From Planctomycetota bacterium (lineage in GTDB: Bacteria; Planctomycetota; Phycisphaerae; Phycisphaerales; SM1A02), in NCBI GenBank assembly GCA_009926625.1, contig RFON01000005.1:28117-92116 (forward strand): 64,000 nucleotides of DNA. Direction: 5' to 3'. A program made the position numbers and the translations under genes. This document shows positions 21,906-30,790 of this stretch, piece after piece. The notes under the pieces are model-generated. The model did not search any database. It saw only the letters and a list, made by a program, of their open reading frames with translations, and had not been told where the DNA came from. Position 1 is the stretch's first letter, and each line of letters begins with the position of its first letter.

Positions 21906-22508
21906 GTGGCTGCGCTCGAAGAACGAGATCCTTTCCACTCAGCGCTGTCCCGCGAACGCGCGGCCCGCATGGGTATGTGGCTGTTCGTGCTCGTGGTGGT
22001 GCTGCTCTTTGCAGCCGCGCTGCTGGGCTACGGGGTTGTGCGGTTGAGCCCCACGGGCGGACGCGAGTGGCGCCCCGAGGGAACACCCATGCTGCCCTGG
22101 ACGCTGCTGGCGAGCACCGCGGTGCTACTCGCATCGAGCGTTGCACTGCACCGATCGCTTGTTGCCGTTCGGCAGGGGCGCATGTTGGCGTGCACCCGCG
22201 GTGCAACCGCAGCCTATTGGCTCGGTGTTGCGTTCGTGGTGCTGCAAGGACTCGCCTGGTGGACCTTGTGGCAACAGGTTCGCATGCAGGACAACCTGTA
22301 CGCGTGGACCTTTTATTTCCTCACCGCGCTCCATGTGTTCCATGTGCTTGGCGGGCTCTACGCACTTGGCGTTGTCGCCGCGCGCGCGCAGGCGGGGCAG
22401 TATCGACGCGACAGCCACAACGGCATCGTGTTGTGCAGCATCTATTGGCACTCGCTTGATGCGATCTGGCTTGTGCTGTACGCGACACTCTGGATCGGAT
22501 CGCGCTGA
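21906..22508 (+). CDS. Second cytochrome c oxidase subunit III-like protein
   Basis: The 200-residue product has five or so hydrophobic helices. RAARMGMWLFVLVVVLLFAA (about 18-37), ALHRSLVAVRQG, the acidic-free FYFLTALHVFHVLGGLY and IYWHSLDAIWLVLYATLW all follow the pattern of the heme-copper oxidase subunit III family. A subunit-III-like gene at the end of caa3 operons is common; whether it replaces, pairs with or is an assembly paralogue of CoxC is not known. The GTG at 21906 is the only reasonable start, 29 bases after coxD. It is the last gene of the operon: the next gene is convergent after eight bases. Confidence 0.85.
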   Translation: MAALEERDPFHSALSRERAARMGMWLFVLVVVLLFAAALLGYGVVRLSPTGGREWRPEGTPMLPWTLLASTAVLLASSVALHRSLVAVRQGRMLACTRGATAAYWLGVAFVVLQGLAWWTLWQQVRMQDNLYAWTFYFLTALHVFHVLGGLYALGVVAARAQAGQYRRDSHNGIVLCSIYWHSLDAIWLVLYATLWIGSR

Positions 22509-22516
22509 GCGGGATG

Positions 22517-23689
22517 TCAGGGTGCGGCCGGCACGAAGGGATGGAACGCTTGCCATGCAAACCAGCGGCAGGGCACCATCACGGGCAAGCCAACCGTTGA
22601 ATCCCACTCGGCGATGAGCGCGCCGCGCTGCGGCACGACTCGCCAGCGTGCGCGCACACCGAGCGCCGCAGCATCCGCCGTCATCGAGTTGGGATCGACC
22701 AGTGCGGCGAGCTGCGCAACCGGCAGCACGCGCCAACCATCCTTGCGCTGCACGGCGATCACGAGCGCCATGTCTCCGAGCCCCTGCGCGAGCAGTGGGG
22801 CAACGGTCGGCGCAATCTCCGCGAACGGCACGCTTCGATCGCTTGGGTTCGTGGGGGGAATCGTGCCCACTGGGAACTGCACCTTGCCTTCAATCCAGTA
22901 TCGCTCGTAGTCCGTGCCCTTCATGCGGCGGCGATCTCCGTCGGGAGGCAACGCAATCGTTGTGTCGGGGTGGAGCAGCAACCATGCTGCCCATGTGCAC
23001 AACTGCGTGCCGCCCACCACGGTGAGCTTCAGGTCCTTCGATGCAGCTGGCCCCGCAATGGCGCGGAACGCAAGTTGTGACCAGAGGCTCGGCGTGAAGG
23101 TTGAGTCCGCGCCTGCATCGGGCGGTGCGTCGTACATCACCAAGTTGTTGCTCAGCAGCAATCCACTGATCCCGAAGCGCAGGACGCGTCCATCGAGGCG
23201 CCGATCGAACACAACCGCACTGTCGCAGAGCGGGCTGTAGGTGACGGCAATGGGAACGCCCCCGATCGTGTCGTGCACCACTTCATGCACATTAAGGAGT
23301 TGCAGCGGGTACGCGCGCGTTTCGCCGCCGACCATCACGCCAACGACGCGATCCGTCGACACGGCATATTTCTGCCGTTCCGCCGCATTCCGCGGTGCAA
23401 CTTCCGAACCCGTGATCGTCTTGGGATCATCGAGCGGCTTCAGGAAGTCGCGTGGCTGACCTGACCCGACGAGCAGTTCGCGCGGCACTTGCAGGTTGGA
23501 CAGGTCAAACCCGTATGTGGAGGGATCGCGACCATCGCCGATCGGCGGTCGCATGCCGCGCAGCGGTCCCCAGAGGGCAAAGAGCGCAACAGCGAGCGAG
23601 ATCCCCACGGCGACTGCGATCACCCAGCGAGCCGACGCGATGGATGGCTGCGTGCCGTCGGGCTGCTGTTGGGGCGCCTCAGCACTCAC
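22517..23689 (-). CDS. DUF3179 domain membrane-anchored protein
   Basis: The 390-residue protein has one N-terminal helix (about 21-43) and a large exported DUF3179 domain. Recognisable blocks are DRVVGVMVGGETRAYPL near 113, LNVHEVVHDTIGGVPIAVTY near 132, followed by SPLCDSAVVFDR, and SGLLLSNNLVMYD near 175. DUF3179 proteins are widespread in planctomycetes, but no biochemical role is established to my knowledge. The single-Cys SPLC segment is in the position of the CPLC motif of the family. The start overlaps the stop of ctaB by four bases, so the two are probably translationally coupled and this gene may have an oxidase-linked role. Confidence 0.85.
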   Translation of the reverse strand: MSAEAPQQQPDGTQPSIASARWVIAVAVGISLAVALFALWGPLRGMRPPIGDGRDPSTYGFDLSNLQVPRELLVGSGQPRDFLKPLDDPKTITGSEVAPRNAAERQKYAVSTDRVVGVMVGGETRAYPLQLLNVHEVVHDTIGGVPIAVTYSPLCDSAVVFDRRLDGRVLRFGISGLLLSNNLVMYDAPPDAGADSTFTPSLWSQLAFRAIAGPAASKDLKLTVVGGTQLCTWAAWLLLHPDTTIALPPDGDRRRMKGTDYERYWIEGKVQFPVGTIPPTNPSDRSVPFAEIAPTVAPLLAQGLGDMALVIAVQRKDGWRVLPVAQLAALVDPNSMTADAAALGVRARWRVVPQRGALIAEWDSTVGLPVMVPCRWFAWQAFHPFVPAAP

Positions 23690-24774
23690 GGCGCGGATGC
23701 AGGTGCGGTCTGGCCACTGGGCATGCGCGGTTCGGCGTTCGATCGCGGCGGTCCTGCAACATCGCCGCCATCGACCACGCCGCGCAGGCGAACACCAGCA
23801 GCGGGCGAGACAGGACCTCGGTCAAGCACCATCACAAGCAGCAACAGCGGCAGGTACACGATGCTCACGAGAAAGACACGACGAGCCATCGCATCGGTAC
23901 GCGCACGCAGGAAGCGAAGGCTCTCCCACGAGAGCCACAATCCAAGCAGCGTTGCACACAGGGCGAAGACGATTCCAGCCAGACCCTGCAGCGTCGCAAG
24001 CAGTGCCATCGGAACCAGCGTCAACGAAGTCAGCAGCATCGTCTGGGCCGTCAGGTTTCCGCTGGGATCTCGGGCTGGCAGCATCACAAAGCCGCCACGC
24101 CCGTAGTCCTCGCGGTAAAGCCAGGCAAGCGCCATGAAGTGGGGCAACTGCCAGACGAAGAGGATGCCGGCCACGACCCATGCGCCCGCATCCAACGAAC
24201 CAGTCATGGCGGTCCAGCCGACCATCGGCGGCACCGCGCCGCACACGGCGCCGACGAGCGTGTTGAGCGAGGTGAGCGGCTTCAGCGGCGTGTAGAGCAG
24301 GGCATAGACAAGCACATTTCCAGTCGCAAGTGCTGCGGGAATCCAACCTGCCTTCCACACGAGCAGCGCCCATCCTGCATAGGCCAACGCGCACGCGAGG
24401 GCAAAGACGGGCAGCGGGCCGACGCGCCGCTGCGGCAGGGGGCGCGCTGCCGTGCGTTGCATGAGCGCATCGCGGCGGCGTTCAAGGAGTTGATTGAACA
24501 TGGACGCGCTCGCGGCCGACGCCGCCGTTCCAAGCAGCGTCCATCCGAGGCGGTCCCACGGAATCGCCGAGGGCGCAGCAACCACGGCCCCGACGCCCGT
24601 CGTCACCAGAACGAGCGCATTGAGGCGGACTTTCGCCAGCGCGCCCAGCGTGGGGAGGATCCCAGCAGGTTCGCATTTGAGTTGGGCCGTGTCGATGCAC
24701 CTAGTATAGAAACGCGATGCAACACGAATCGAAGGATCGCCGCGGACTTCGCCTTGCCATCGGCTTCGCGGCAA
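23686..24774 (-). CDS. ctaB: Protoheme IX farnesyltransferase (heme O synthase); start uncertain
   Basis: CtaB attaches a farnesyl chain to heme b to make heme O. The membrane protein shows the prenyl-donor motif NQLLERRRDALMQRTAARPL (the usual NxxxDxxxD with Glu in the first acidic position) and the second motif DYGRGGFVMLP. Homology begins at LAKVRLNALVLVTTGVG. No ATG, GTG or TTG occurs in frame for about 35 codons before that point; the nearest is a TTG at 24774, inside the divergent ctaA gene, and the next a GTG at 24849. A rare start such as ATC at 24696 is possible. A TATACT hexamer at 24709-24704 on this strand could be a -10 element and would exclude the upstream starts. It precedes a DUF3179 gene with a four-base overlap. 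Confidence 0.88.
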   Translation of the reverse strand: MPRSRWQGEVRGDPSIRVASRFYTRCIDTAQLKCEPAGILPTLGALAKVRLNALVLVTTGVGAVVAAPSAIPWDRLGWTLLGTAASAASASMFNQLLERRRDALMQRTAARPLPQRRVGPLPVFALACALAYAGWALLVWKAGWIPAALATGNVLVYALLYTPLKPLTSLNTLVGAVCGAVPPMVGWTAMTGSLDAGAWVVAGILFVWQLPHFMALAWLYREDYGRGGFVMLPARDPSGNLTAQTMLLTSLTLVPMALLATLQGLAGIVFALCATLLGLWLSWESLRFLRARTDAMARRVFLVSIVYLPLLLLVMVLDRGPVSPAAGVRLRGVVDGGDVAGPPRSNAEPRMPSGQTAPASAP

Positions 24775-26087
24775 CGGTTGCGATGTGGGCGGTGGCGTAT
24801 GTCGCGATGATGCGGCCAGGTCAGATCGCAGGAGAACTGCTGTTTGCACTGATGGGCATCATCCTTGTCCTTGCAGCGCGCATGAGCGCGAAGTTCGAGG
24901 AAGTGCCGACGGTCGCGGCGTGCATGTGGGCGGGAGCGAAGGTCGGTGCGTTCTCCGCCGTCGCCAACCTGCTGCTCATCGGCAGCCTTGTGGGTGGCGG
25001 CGAAGCGGGGGTCCTTCGGCAGTTCGCGCTCTGGAGCATTGGACTCTTCGGTGCGAGCATCGTGTGCGGTGCTCTCGGCGGCGTGTGGGGGCGCGCAGGA
25101 GTTCGATGGCGTTCGCGCGTCCCAGCCACGGGACTGTTTGGACTGACGACCGCCGCTGCGATCTTCCTGCTGCTCGTCACGGGCGGACTGGTGACCGGAC
25201 TCGAGGCGGGGCTCGCGGTCCCGGATTGGCCAAACTCCTTTGGTCACAACATGCTGCTGTACCCGCTCGCGGAAATGAAGGACGGCGTGTACTACGAGCA
25301 CGCGCATCGTCTGTACGGCATGCTCGTGGGCCTATGCGCAACGCTGATGCTTGTGCTCACGCTCATGAACGAGTCGCGCGGTTGGGTGCGCGCGCTGGCG
25401 GTCGCGGGGTTCCTCATGGTGTGCGTGCAAGGGCTCATGGGCGGGCTGCGCGTCACGGGCAATCTGACGCTGTCGCAGGACGCGTCGCAACTCGCGCCGA
25501 GCATCGGTCTGGCGGTTGCGCACGGCGTGTTCGGACAGATTGTGTTCTCGCTCTTCTGCCTCCTTGCGGTCGTGTGTGGGGCGCGGTGGAGCAGCAGCGA
25601 AGTGGCGCGGCCAGTCGCCGAAGCACCGAGTGCGACATTGCCGACGGCGCTCGTCGCGGTCTTGCTGGTGCAGTTGATCTCGGGCGCGCTCTATCGACAT
25701 TTGCAGATTCCAGTGGCGGGCGCTGCGCCGACCTATCCCACATGGGCGATGCACCTGCACCTGACATTCGCCGTGGTGGCGTTCGTCGCCACCCTGTGGA
25801 CTGGGCTTCGTGCGATGCGAATGCCGCCCGCCCTTCGTCCGCTTCGTGCAGTCGGGCACGGTCTGCTGATGGCGGTCGGGTTGCAGGTCGTGCTTGGGAT
25901 CCTGGCCTTGGTGATGGTCATCACACGCAAGACCGAAGCGATCCCGCTCTGGGAAGTGGTCTTCACGAGTCTGCATCAGGTGACGGGCGCGGTGCTGCTT
26001 GCAACGAGCGTCCTGCTCGCTGCATGGTGGCGGCGGCTCATCGTGCCGCAGGCGTTGTCGCAGGCGCTGCCTGTCGCGCAGGCTTGA
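24717..26087 (+). CDS. ctaA: Heme A synthase (COX15/CtaA family) with N-terminal membrane extension
   Basis: CtaA oxidises heme O to heme A for the oxidase. The 456-residue protein is longer than usual: four extra helices occupy about the first 135 residues, and the COX15 domain begins at ATGLFGLTTAAAIF. Conserved features are GLAVPDWPNSFG, and His residues in EHAHRLYGMLVG, VAHGVFGQIV, MHLHLTFAVV and SLHQVTGAVL, the four heme-binding positions of the family. The 5' end overlaps the possible start region of ctaB on the other strand, and the last 50 bases overlap the convergent downstream gene. Confidence 0.92.
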   Translation: MQHESKDRRGLRLAIGFAATVAMWAVAYVAMMRPGQIAGELLFALMGIILVLAARMSAKFEEVPTVAACMWAGAKVGAFSAVANLLLIGSLVGGGEAGVLRQFALWSIGLFGASIVCGALGGVWGRAGVRWRSRVPATGLFGLTTAAAIFLLLVTGGLVTGLEAGLAVPDWPNSFGHNMLLYPLAEMKDGVYYEHAHRLYGMLVGLCATLMLVLTLMNESRGWVRALAVAGFLMVCVQGLMGGLRVTGNLTLSQDASQLAPSIGLAVAHGVFGQIVFSLFCLLAVVCGARWSSSEVARPVAEAPSATLPTALVAVLLVQLISGALYRHLQIPVAGAAPTYPTWAMHLHLTFAVVAFVATLWTGLRAMRMPPALRPLRAVGHGLLMAVGLQVVLGILALVMVITRKTEAIPLWEVVFTSLHQVTGAVLLATSVLLAAWWRRLIVPQALSQALPVAQA

Positions 26088-27405
26088 TCGCTTCTTCAAG
26101 CGCCAGCAGCGCATAGATCGTGCAGAGTTCGCTGTCACCTTCGTCCCAGCGCGACGCACTGTTCACCCACGACCCATCGGCCGCCTGCATGCTGACGAGC
26201 ACCGCGATCAATTCGTCGCGCCAGTTGTGGCCGGTCCCGTGCACATCCGTGATCGTGTCCTGCTCTGCGGCGAACAGCGCTCGCGAAACTGCATGCAGGT
26301 AGTAGAAGTGCCCTTGCGCTCCGAGCCCAGGATTTTCGCGGAAGGTCCAGTTTCGTCGGATCCACTCGAACGCTGCGCGCACTCGCGGATCGTCCTTGGC
26401 GAGCCCCGCGTACAGCATGCTCTTGAACCCTGCGTAGGTCATCGATCCGTAACTGCGCAGGCTGCGCGGCTGGCCCACCGCGATCGTTTCGCCGTACCGC
26501 CCTTCACCTGCGGCCTCGCTGGCGAAACTCTCGCCACCGTTGGCGGGCGTGTAGACAAAGCCACCATCGCGCGCGCCGTCGCTCGCCCACGACGCGGCGT
26601 TCGTATCCGGCAGATTCTGCGTTCGAGTGAGAAACACGAGCGCGCGCCTGACGGCAGGAGCATCCGCAGCGACACCAGCATCGTGCAGCGCGTCGAGCAT
26701 CATCTGCGTGTTCGACAGGTCAGGACGCCCTGAGCGCCCGTAGCCCGCGCCGCCGAACCAATCCATCCGCGGGGAAACTCCTTCGGTCTGATCCCACTGA
26801 TGCATGGAGAGCCACTCCACGCTCGAGCGGAGCAACAGCCGATCTTCCGGATCATCGATCGCAGCGAGCGCGCTTGCGACGGCGCTCGCCACATAGTTGC
26901 CGAGACCTCCCTGCGGGTCCGGCTGAAACGCGCGGCCCGTTCCGCCGACCCGGCTGCGAATCGAATCGCGCGCGCGCGCAGCGGTCTGCGAGTTGGTTGG
27001 CACCTCGCCCACCTGTGCGAACGCCTTGAGCGCCAGTGCCGTGATCGCCGTGGACGCTGCAAGCGACCGCTCGCGCTGATCGGTGCCAGTGCTTCCTTTC
27101 CACACGCGCCATCCGCCGCTTGCGTCCTGCTTGGCACGAAGGAACTCGATTCCCTTCGTGATGGACTCCCGCGCGGCAACCCACGACGATTCGGCGCACG
27201 GCACTTCCACCGCTCGCAGGCTCACGCGGTGCACGGGCGATGGCGGAGTCGCCGACGATGATGTCACTGCCGGGACAGGCTGTTCGGTCACCTTCGATCG
27301 GTCGACTCTCGCGTCGAGCGGTGCAGCCACCTCTTGGCTCGTTGGCGGACTCGGTGCCGCGGCCAACAGGAGCGGCATCATGGCGACGAGTGGCAGCGAC
27401 TTCAT
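26038..27405 (-). CDS. Exported alpha-toroid (prenyltransferase/squalene-cyclase-like) repeat protein
   Basis: The 455-residue product has a signal peptide (residues 1-18 after the ATG at 27405), a variable linker to about 70, and repeated alpha-alpha barrel units of the prenyltransferase/squalene oxidase type. Repeats include ITKGIEFLRAKQDASGGWRV, VEWLSMHQWDQTEG and SMQAADGSWVNSAS. The DxDD motif of real cyclases is not visible, so it is probably a binding or structural protein outside the cytoplasm. Such proteins are abundant in planctomycetes without known roles. It overlaps ctaA tail to tail by 50 bases. An in-frame ATG at 27432 is an alternative start. Confidence 0.8.
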   Translation of the reverse strand: MKSLPLVAMMPLLLAAAPSPPTSQEVAAPLDARVDRSKVTEQPVPAVTSSSATPPSPVHRVSLRAVEVPCAESSWVAARESITKGIEFLRAKQDASGGWRVWKGSTGTDQRERSLAASTAITALALKAFAQVGEVPTNSQTAARARDSIRSRVGGTGRAFQPDPQGGLGNYVASAVASALAAIDDPEDRLLLRSSVEWLSMHQWDQTEGVSPRMDWFGGAGYGRSGRPDLSNTQMMLDALHDAGVAADAPAVRRALVFLTRTQNLPDTNAASWASDGARDGGFVYTPANGGESFASEAAGEGRYGETIAVGQPRSLRSYGSMTYAGFKSMLYAGLAKDDPRVRAAFEWIRRNWTFRENPGLGAQGHFYYLHAVSRALFAAEQDTITDVHGTGHNWRDELIAVLVSMQAADGSWVNSASRWDEGDSELCTIYALLALEEAIKPARQAAPATTPAAR

Positions 27406-27430
27406 CGGCACGAAGTCTAGAAGTGCAGCC

Positions 27431-28843
27431 ATGTTGCCGAAAGCACACCCAGAAAGGCATCACTACGATCCTCGCGTGGTCGCCGCCGTAGCCCGTGCGA
27501 TTCTGTTGTTCGCCGCCTTTGGGTTGCCGGCGATGGCACAGGATTCAATCCCGGCAGACAGATCCCAAGACCGCGCACAGCAGACTGTGACGCCCCCAAC
27601 AAGCACATCGGATCTGCCGCTGTCGCAAGGCGCGCCGGTCACCATGCCGCCCGCCGCGTTTGACTTCAGTCCCGAACTCAAGGAAGGCCGCGATGCCCTC
27701 GCCCAGCGTGGCTTCACATTCAATGTCAACTTGACGGTCGACGCTGGATACAACCTGACGGGCGGGGCGCGCGCTGGCGGCTTTGTCGCCGGGCTCCTTG
27801 ATGCCGCGGTTCAGTTTGATTTCCAGAGGATGGGGCTCGTCGATGGTGGGCTGCTGCTGGCACGGTGGCAGTCGTACTACGAGACAAACCCTGGACCATT
27901 CGAACTCGTGCCGGACTACTGGGGATGGGAGGGGCTCGCCAGCGGCCTTGGTGATGTGAACCAGCTGTCGGAACTCTATTGGCAGCAGAAGCTTTTCGGC
28001 GATGCGCTCACCATGATCTTCGGCAAGCAGGATGTGCTCAACTGGTTCTTGAACCCGATCGGACCTGCTGGGTACTTCCTCAGCAACATTGACACACAGC
28101 CTGCGACGACGGTGCCATGGTTGCCGACCTATCCAAACCAGGCCATGGGGCTTGTTGCGATCATCCAGCCGAACGAATGGATGACGGGCAAGTTCGGTTG
28201 GTTCGACGGCACCAATGTCTACTCGGAAAACGGCAGCCCGCTGAAGTCCACTGGCTCGCTCGGGCCTGGAACATTCTTCGACAACCCAGGTTCATGGTTC
28301 TTCATATCCGAGTTGGACTTCGCTTGGAAGCTTGAGTCGGGCCTCGATGGACTCCTCGGGATCGGCGGTTGGGTGCAAACTGGACCAAGCGCGGTTTCGG
28401 GGAACAACACGCCGGAAGTGGTCGCGCCGACCCAGCCGAACGGTGGCTGGTATGCACAGATCACGCAGCGCGTTTGGGATCATGCGCCGAACGACCTCGA
28501 CGAAAGTGGAATGCGCGTCTTTGGTCAGATGGGCTGGGGAGATCCCAGCATCAATCCTGTCAATTGGTCGCTCGCAGGAGGCTTCATCATCGATGGTCCG
28601 CTGCCGGGGCGTCCGAATGATGACTTCGGCATGGGTGTCGGTTACGCCTGGTTCAGCAATCCAGCGCTTGTGTATCCGGCAGAACCAGGACTCCACGAAA
28701 TGAACTTCGAAGTCTTTTACGCGATCGCTGTGACCGACTACCTGACCATCGAGCCAGACCTGCAGTTCGTGGCAAGTCCAGGCGAGTTTGGGCAGCAGCC
28801 GATGGCGGTGGCGGGGTTCGTTCGTTTCTCCATCAACTTCTGA
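27431..28843 (+). CDS. OprB family carbohydrate-selective porin
   Basis: OprB porins let sugars cross the outer membrane. The protein (470 residues from the ATG at 27431) has a signal peptide ending PAMAQ, a linker, and a beta-barrel domain with the family features FTFNVNLTVDAGYNLTGG, FGKQDVLNWFLNP and alternating hydrophobic strands. It ends in Phe (VRFSINF), as outer-membrane barrels do. A GTG at 27476 would give a more compact signal peptide and is an alternative start; the ATG lies just past the divergent toroid gene. An alpha-glucan locus 4 kb downstream makes sugar uptake a reasonable role, but the substrate is not evident. Confidence 0.87.
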   Translation: MLPKAHPERHHYDPRVVAAVARAILLFAAFGLPAMAQDSIPADRSQDRAQQTVTPPTSTSDLPLSQGAPVTMPPAAFDFSPELKEGRDALAQRGFTFNVNLTVDAGYNLTGGARAGGFVAGLLDAAVQFDFQRMGLVDGGLLLARWQSYYETNPGPFELVPDYWGWEGLASGLGDVNQLSELYWQQKLFGDALTMIFGKQDVLNWFLNPIGPAGYFLSNIDTQPATTVPWLPTYPNQAMGLVAIIQPNEWMTGKFGWFDGTNVYSENGSPLKSTGSLGPGTFFDNPGSWFFISELDFAWKLESGLDGLLGIGGWVQTGPSAVSGNNTPEVVAPTQPNGGWYAQITQRVWDHAPNDLDESGMRVFGQMGWGDPSINPVNWSLAGGFIIDGPLPGRPNDDFGMGVGYAWFSNPALVYPAEPGLHEMNFEVFYAIAVTDYLTIEPDLQFVASPGEFGQQPMAVAGFVRFSINF

Positions 28844-28946
28844 CTCCATCGATCAAGGGAGTTGCTTCGCCTTCCCCACATCCTTCCGCGCCAGCGGAGC
28901 GCTTGGACAGATCGCTTGGCGAGCACAAGCGGCTACCCTTGACCCC

Positions 28947-30290
28947 ATGCTGATCGCACTTTTCTTCGCACTTGCTGCAGCACCGCCAGTCCCCGCGGTT
29001 TCGCAGTCGGCCGTGCTCGATGCACCGAGCCCCACCGTCTCACCGACATTCGGCATGGTCATCGGCATCTCGGGCGACCGAGTTGTCGCCACAGGACCTG
29101 ATCCATCCAAGGAGGGGGGATCCCTTGGACAGATCGCAACCTTTCAACAGCAACCAACGGGTCAGTGGACCACCTTCACGGAGATGCAGTCTGTCGATCA
29201 GGTGCGTCGAGGCGCGATGGTCCTCCAGCGAATCGCGTTCGCGGGTGAACAGTTGCTCGTCACCGAGGATCGGCGCGATGGCTCCAACAGTTCGGTCGTG
29301 ACATTCGAGGTGGCGCAAGGTCCGTCTGGGTGGCGTCAGCTGAGTCGGCTTGAACCACCTGCTGGATCCCCAGACCCTGCGTTCGGATCAGCACTCGCGA
29401 CCGACGGTGCCATCGCGGCAGTGTCCACGGTCGACATGCGCGTTCTCGGGGAAAAGGCGCGCACTGTGCAGGCGGCTCCAAAGGTGTTTCTCTTTGAACG
29501 CATGAAGGATGGTTGGAAGGGACTCGGTTTCCTCCAGCGAGATGCCGCGAAACAGCCCACCTTCTTCGGTGCATCCCTCGCGCTCGCGAAGAACACGCTG
29601 GTCATCGGCTGCCCCCAGGCGATCACCGCGGCGCCGCACCAATCACTCGTCCAAGGTGGGGCTTCGGTCGTCGTTGTTTACCGGCGAGGCGCCGATGGCG
29701 CCTGGGCCATCGACGGCGAACTGACTCCGCCGCCGCATCGTCTCGACTATCTCGGTTTCGGCACGGTTGTCGCCACCGATGGTGAGCGCATTGCCGTTCG
29801 CCAGTCGCAGATCACCGCAGCGGGAGCAGAGGTCTTGGTGTACCGCCGTGGGACGACAGGGTGGGTGTATGACGGCGAACTCGTGCCGCAGGTTGACATC
29901 GTGCGCGGTGCCGGTTGGGGCATCGCACTTGCGCTGGCCGACGATCGGATCGTGGTTGGTGATCCGACCGCGCTTGCTGGTGATCAGATCGCCGGTTATG
30001 TCGGCGCTTTTGCACGGTCTTCCGATGGCAACTGGGGAGAGTCGCTTCGGTTGAAGCCGTCGATTGCGGTATCGAGTTCACGCTGGGGCGTGTCAGTTCG
30101 CGCGGACGGACGGCGTGTGGTTGTTGCCCGCCCGACGAGTGAGCGGGAAGGCATCACGAGCGGCGGCGCGATTGTGTTCACGCTGCCAGAGCAGCGTGAT
30201 GCGCCTCCAGTGTCGTCAGGCGCTGTCCCTGCGACCGATGTTCAACTCGCGCCGGCCCCGGCGCAGGGTGCGGCGCCAGGCGCGAAGTGA
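28947..30290 (+). CDS. Exported FG-GAP-like beta-propeller protein
   Basis: The 447-residue product has a short signal peptide (about 1-18) and repeated blades with the pattern FGxxLAxxxxxxVVGxP: FGMVIGISGDRVVATGP, FGSALATDGAIAAVS, FGASLALAKNTLVIGCP, LGFGTVVATDGERIAV, WGIALALADDRIVVGDP and WGVSVRADGRRVVVARP. Six or seven such repeats would close an integrin-alpha-like propeller. The C-terminus is a Pro/Ala-rich tail. A role in extracellular binding is usual for the fold; the partner is unknown. The ATG at 28947 is 103 bases after the porin gene and puts the signal peptide first. Confidence 0.85.
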   Translation: MLIALFFALAAAPPVPAVSQSAVLDAPSPTVSPTFGMVIGISGDRVVATGPDPSKEGGSLGQIATFQQQPTGQWTTFTEMQSVDQVRRGAMVLQRIAFAGEQLLVTEDRRDGSNSSVVTFEVAQGPSGWRQLSRLEPPAGSPDPAFGSALATDGAIAAVSTVDMRVLGEKARTVQAAPKVFLFERMKDGWKGLGFLQRDAAKQPTFFGASLALAKNTLVIGCPQAITAAPHQSLVQGGASVVVVYRRGADGAWAIDGELTPPPHRLDYLGFGTVVATDGERIAVRQSQITAAGAEVLVYRRGTTGWVYDGELVPQVDIVRGAGWGIALALADDRIVVGDPTALAGDQIAGYVGAFARSSDGNWGESLRLKPSIAVSSSRWGVSVRADGRRVVVARPTSEREGITSGGAIVFTLPEQRDAPPVSSGAVPATDVQLAPAPAQGAAPGAK

Positions 30291-30314
30291 GCGCGAAGGA
30301 ATCGGGTCGACCGC

Positions 30315-30620
30315 TCACTGCCAGTTTCGCACGACGCACGCAGCGCAAAGCACGCCGCAGGCGATGTGGAACGCCGGGAGCCAGTTTGCTGGCATGTCAG
30401 GCGGGGCGATCTGGTTGAGCGCTACCGCCATTGCACCAAAGATCGCTGACCAGGCAGCGAACTTCTGACGCGCAAGCCAGACTGCGCTTGCAGCGACGGC
30501 TGCGAAAGTGGTCCAAGAGATGATGGGCGCCAACTGAGCGCCCTCCAGAGCAGGCAGGCGCGCCGCCTTGGCAAACAGGAGGGCGCCCGCCACTCCCATG
30601 ATGATGAGCATGACCTTCAC
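30315..30620 (-). CDS. Small three-helix membrane protein, DUF6804-like
   Basis: About 101 residues form three hydrophobic helices, with NQIAPPDMPANWLPAFH between the last two. The layout and the Asn-Pro-rich turn resemble the small DUF6804 membrane proteins, though the match is by eye. The GTG at 30620 or the ATG at 30611 is the likely start; an open frame continues upstream to 30800 but would overlap the promoter and start of the divergent gene and is polar. It is convergent with the propeller gene. No function can be proposed. Confidence 0.65.
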   Translation of the reverse strand: MKVMLIIMGVAGALLFAKAARLPALEGAQLAPIISWTTFAAVAASAVWLARQKFAAWSAIFGAMAVALNQIAPPDMPANWLPAFHIACGVLCAACVVRNWQ

Positions 30621-30747
30621 GCTGGGGATGATAACTCGCCGCGGAACGGGCTTTTCGGGAATGGACTCTGGATCAGCCCTCGGGGAGCTCCGAGTCCCCG
30701 TGAAGACAGATCTTGTCGAGTTCACCCTACGAAATTGCCATTCCACT

Positions 30748-30775
30748 TTGACTTCCGCGGCGCCGTGATTATTGT
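30748..30775 (+). promoter_or_regulatory. Candidate sigma-70-type promoter
   Basis: TTGACT at 30748-30753 is followed, after 16 bases, by TATTGT at 30770-30775. Transcription would begin near 30782, immediately before the AAGGAG ribosome-binding site at 30783-30788 of the dockerin-tagged gene, leaving a very short leader. The spacing is acceptable and the -35 strong, but the -10 matches only four of six consensus bases. Confidence 0.4.
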
Positions 30776-30790
30776 TGGGTTCAAGGAGAA

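Noticed and set aside
23452..24810. Long plus-strand frame opposite ctaB
   Set aside because: Very rich in Arg, His and Gln; ctaB on the minus strand has clear family motifs.
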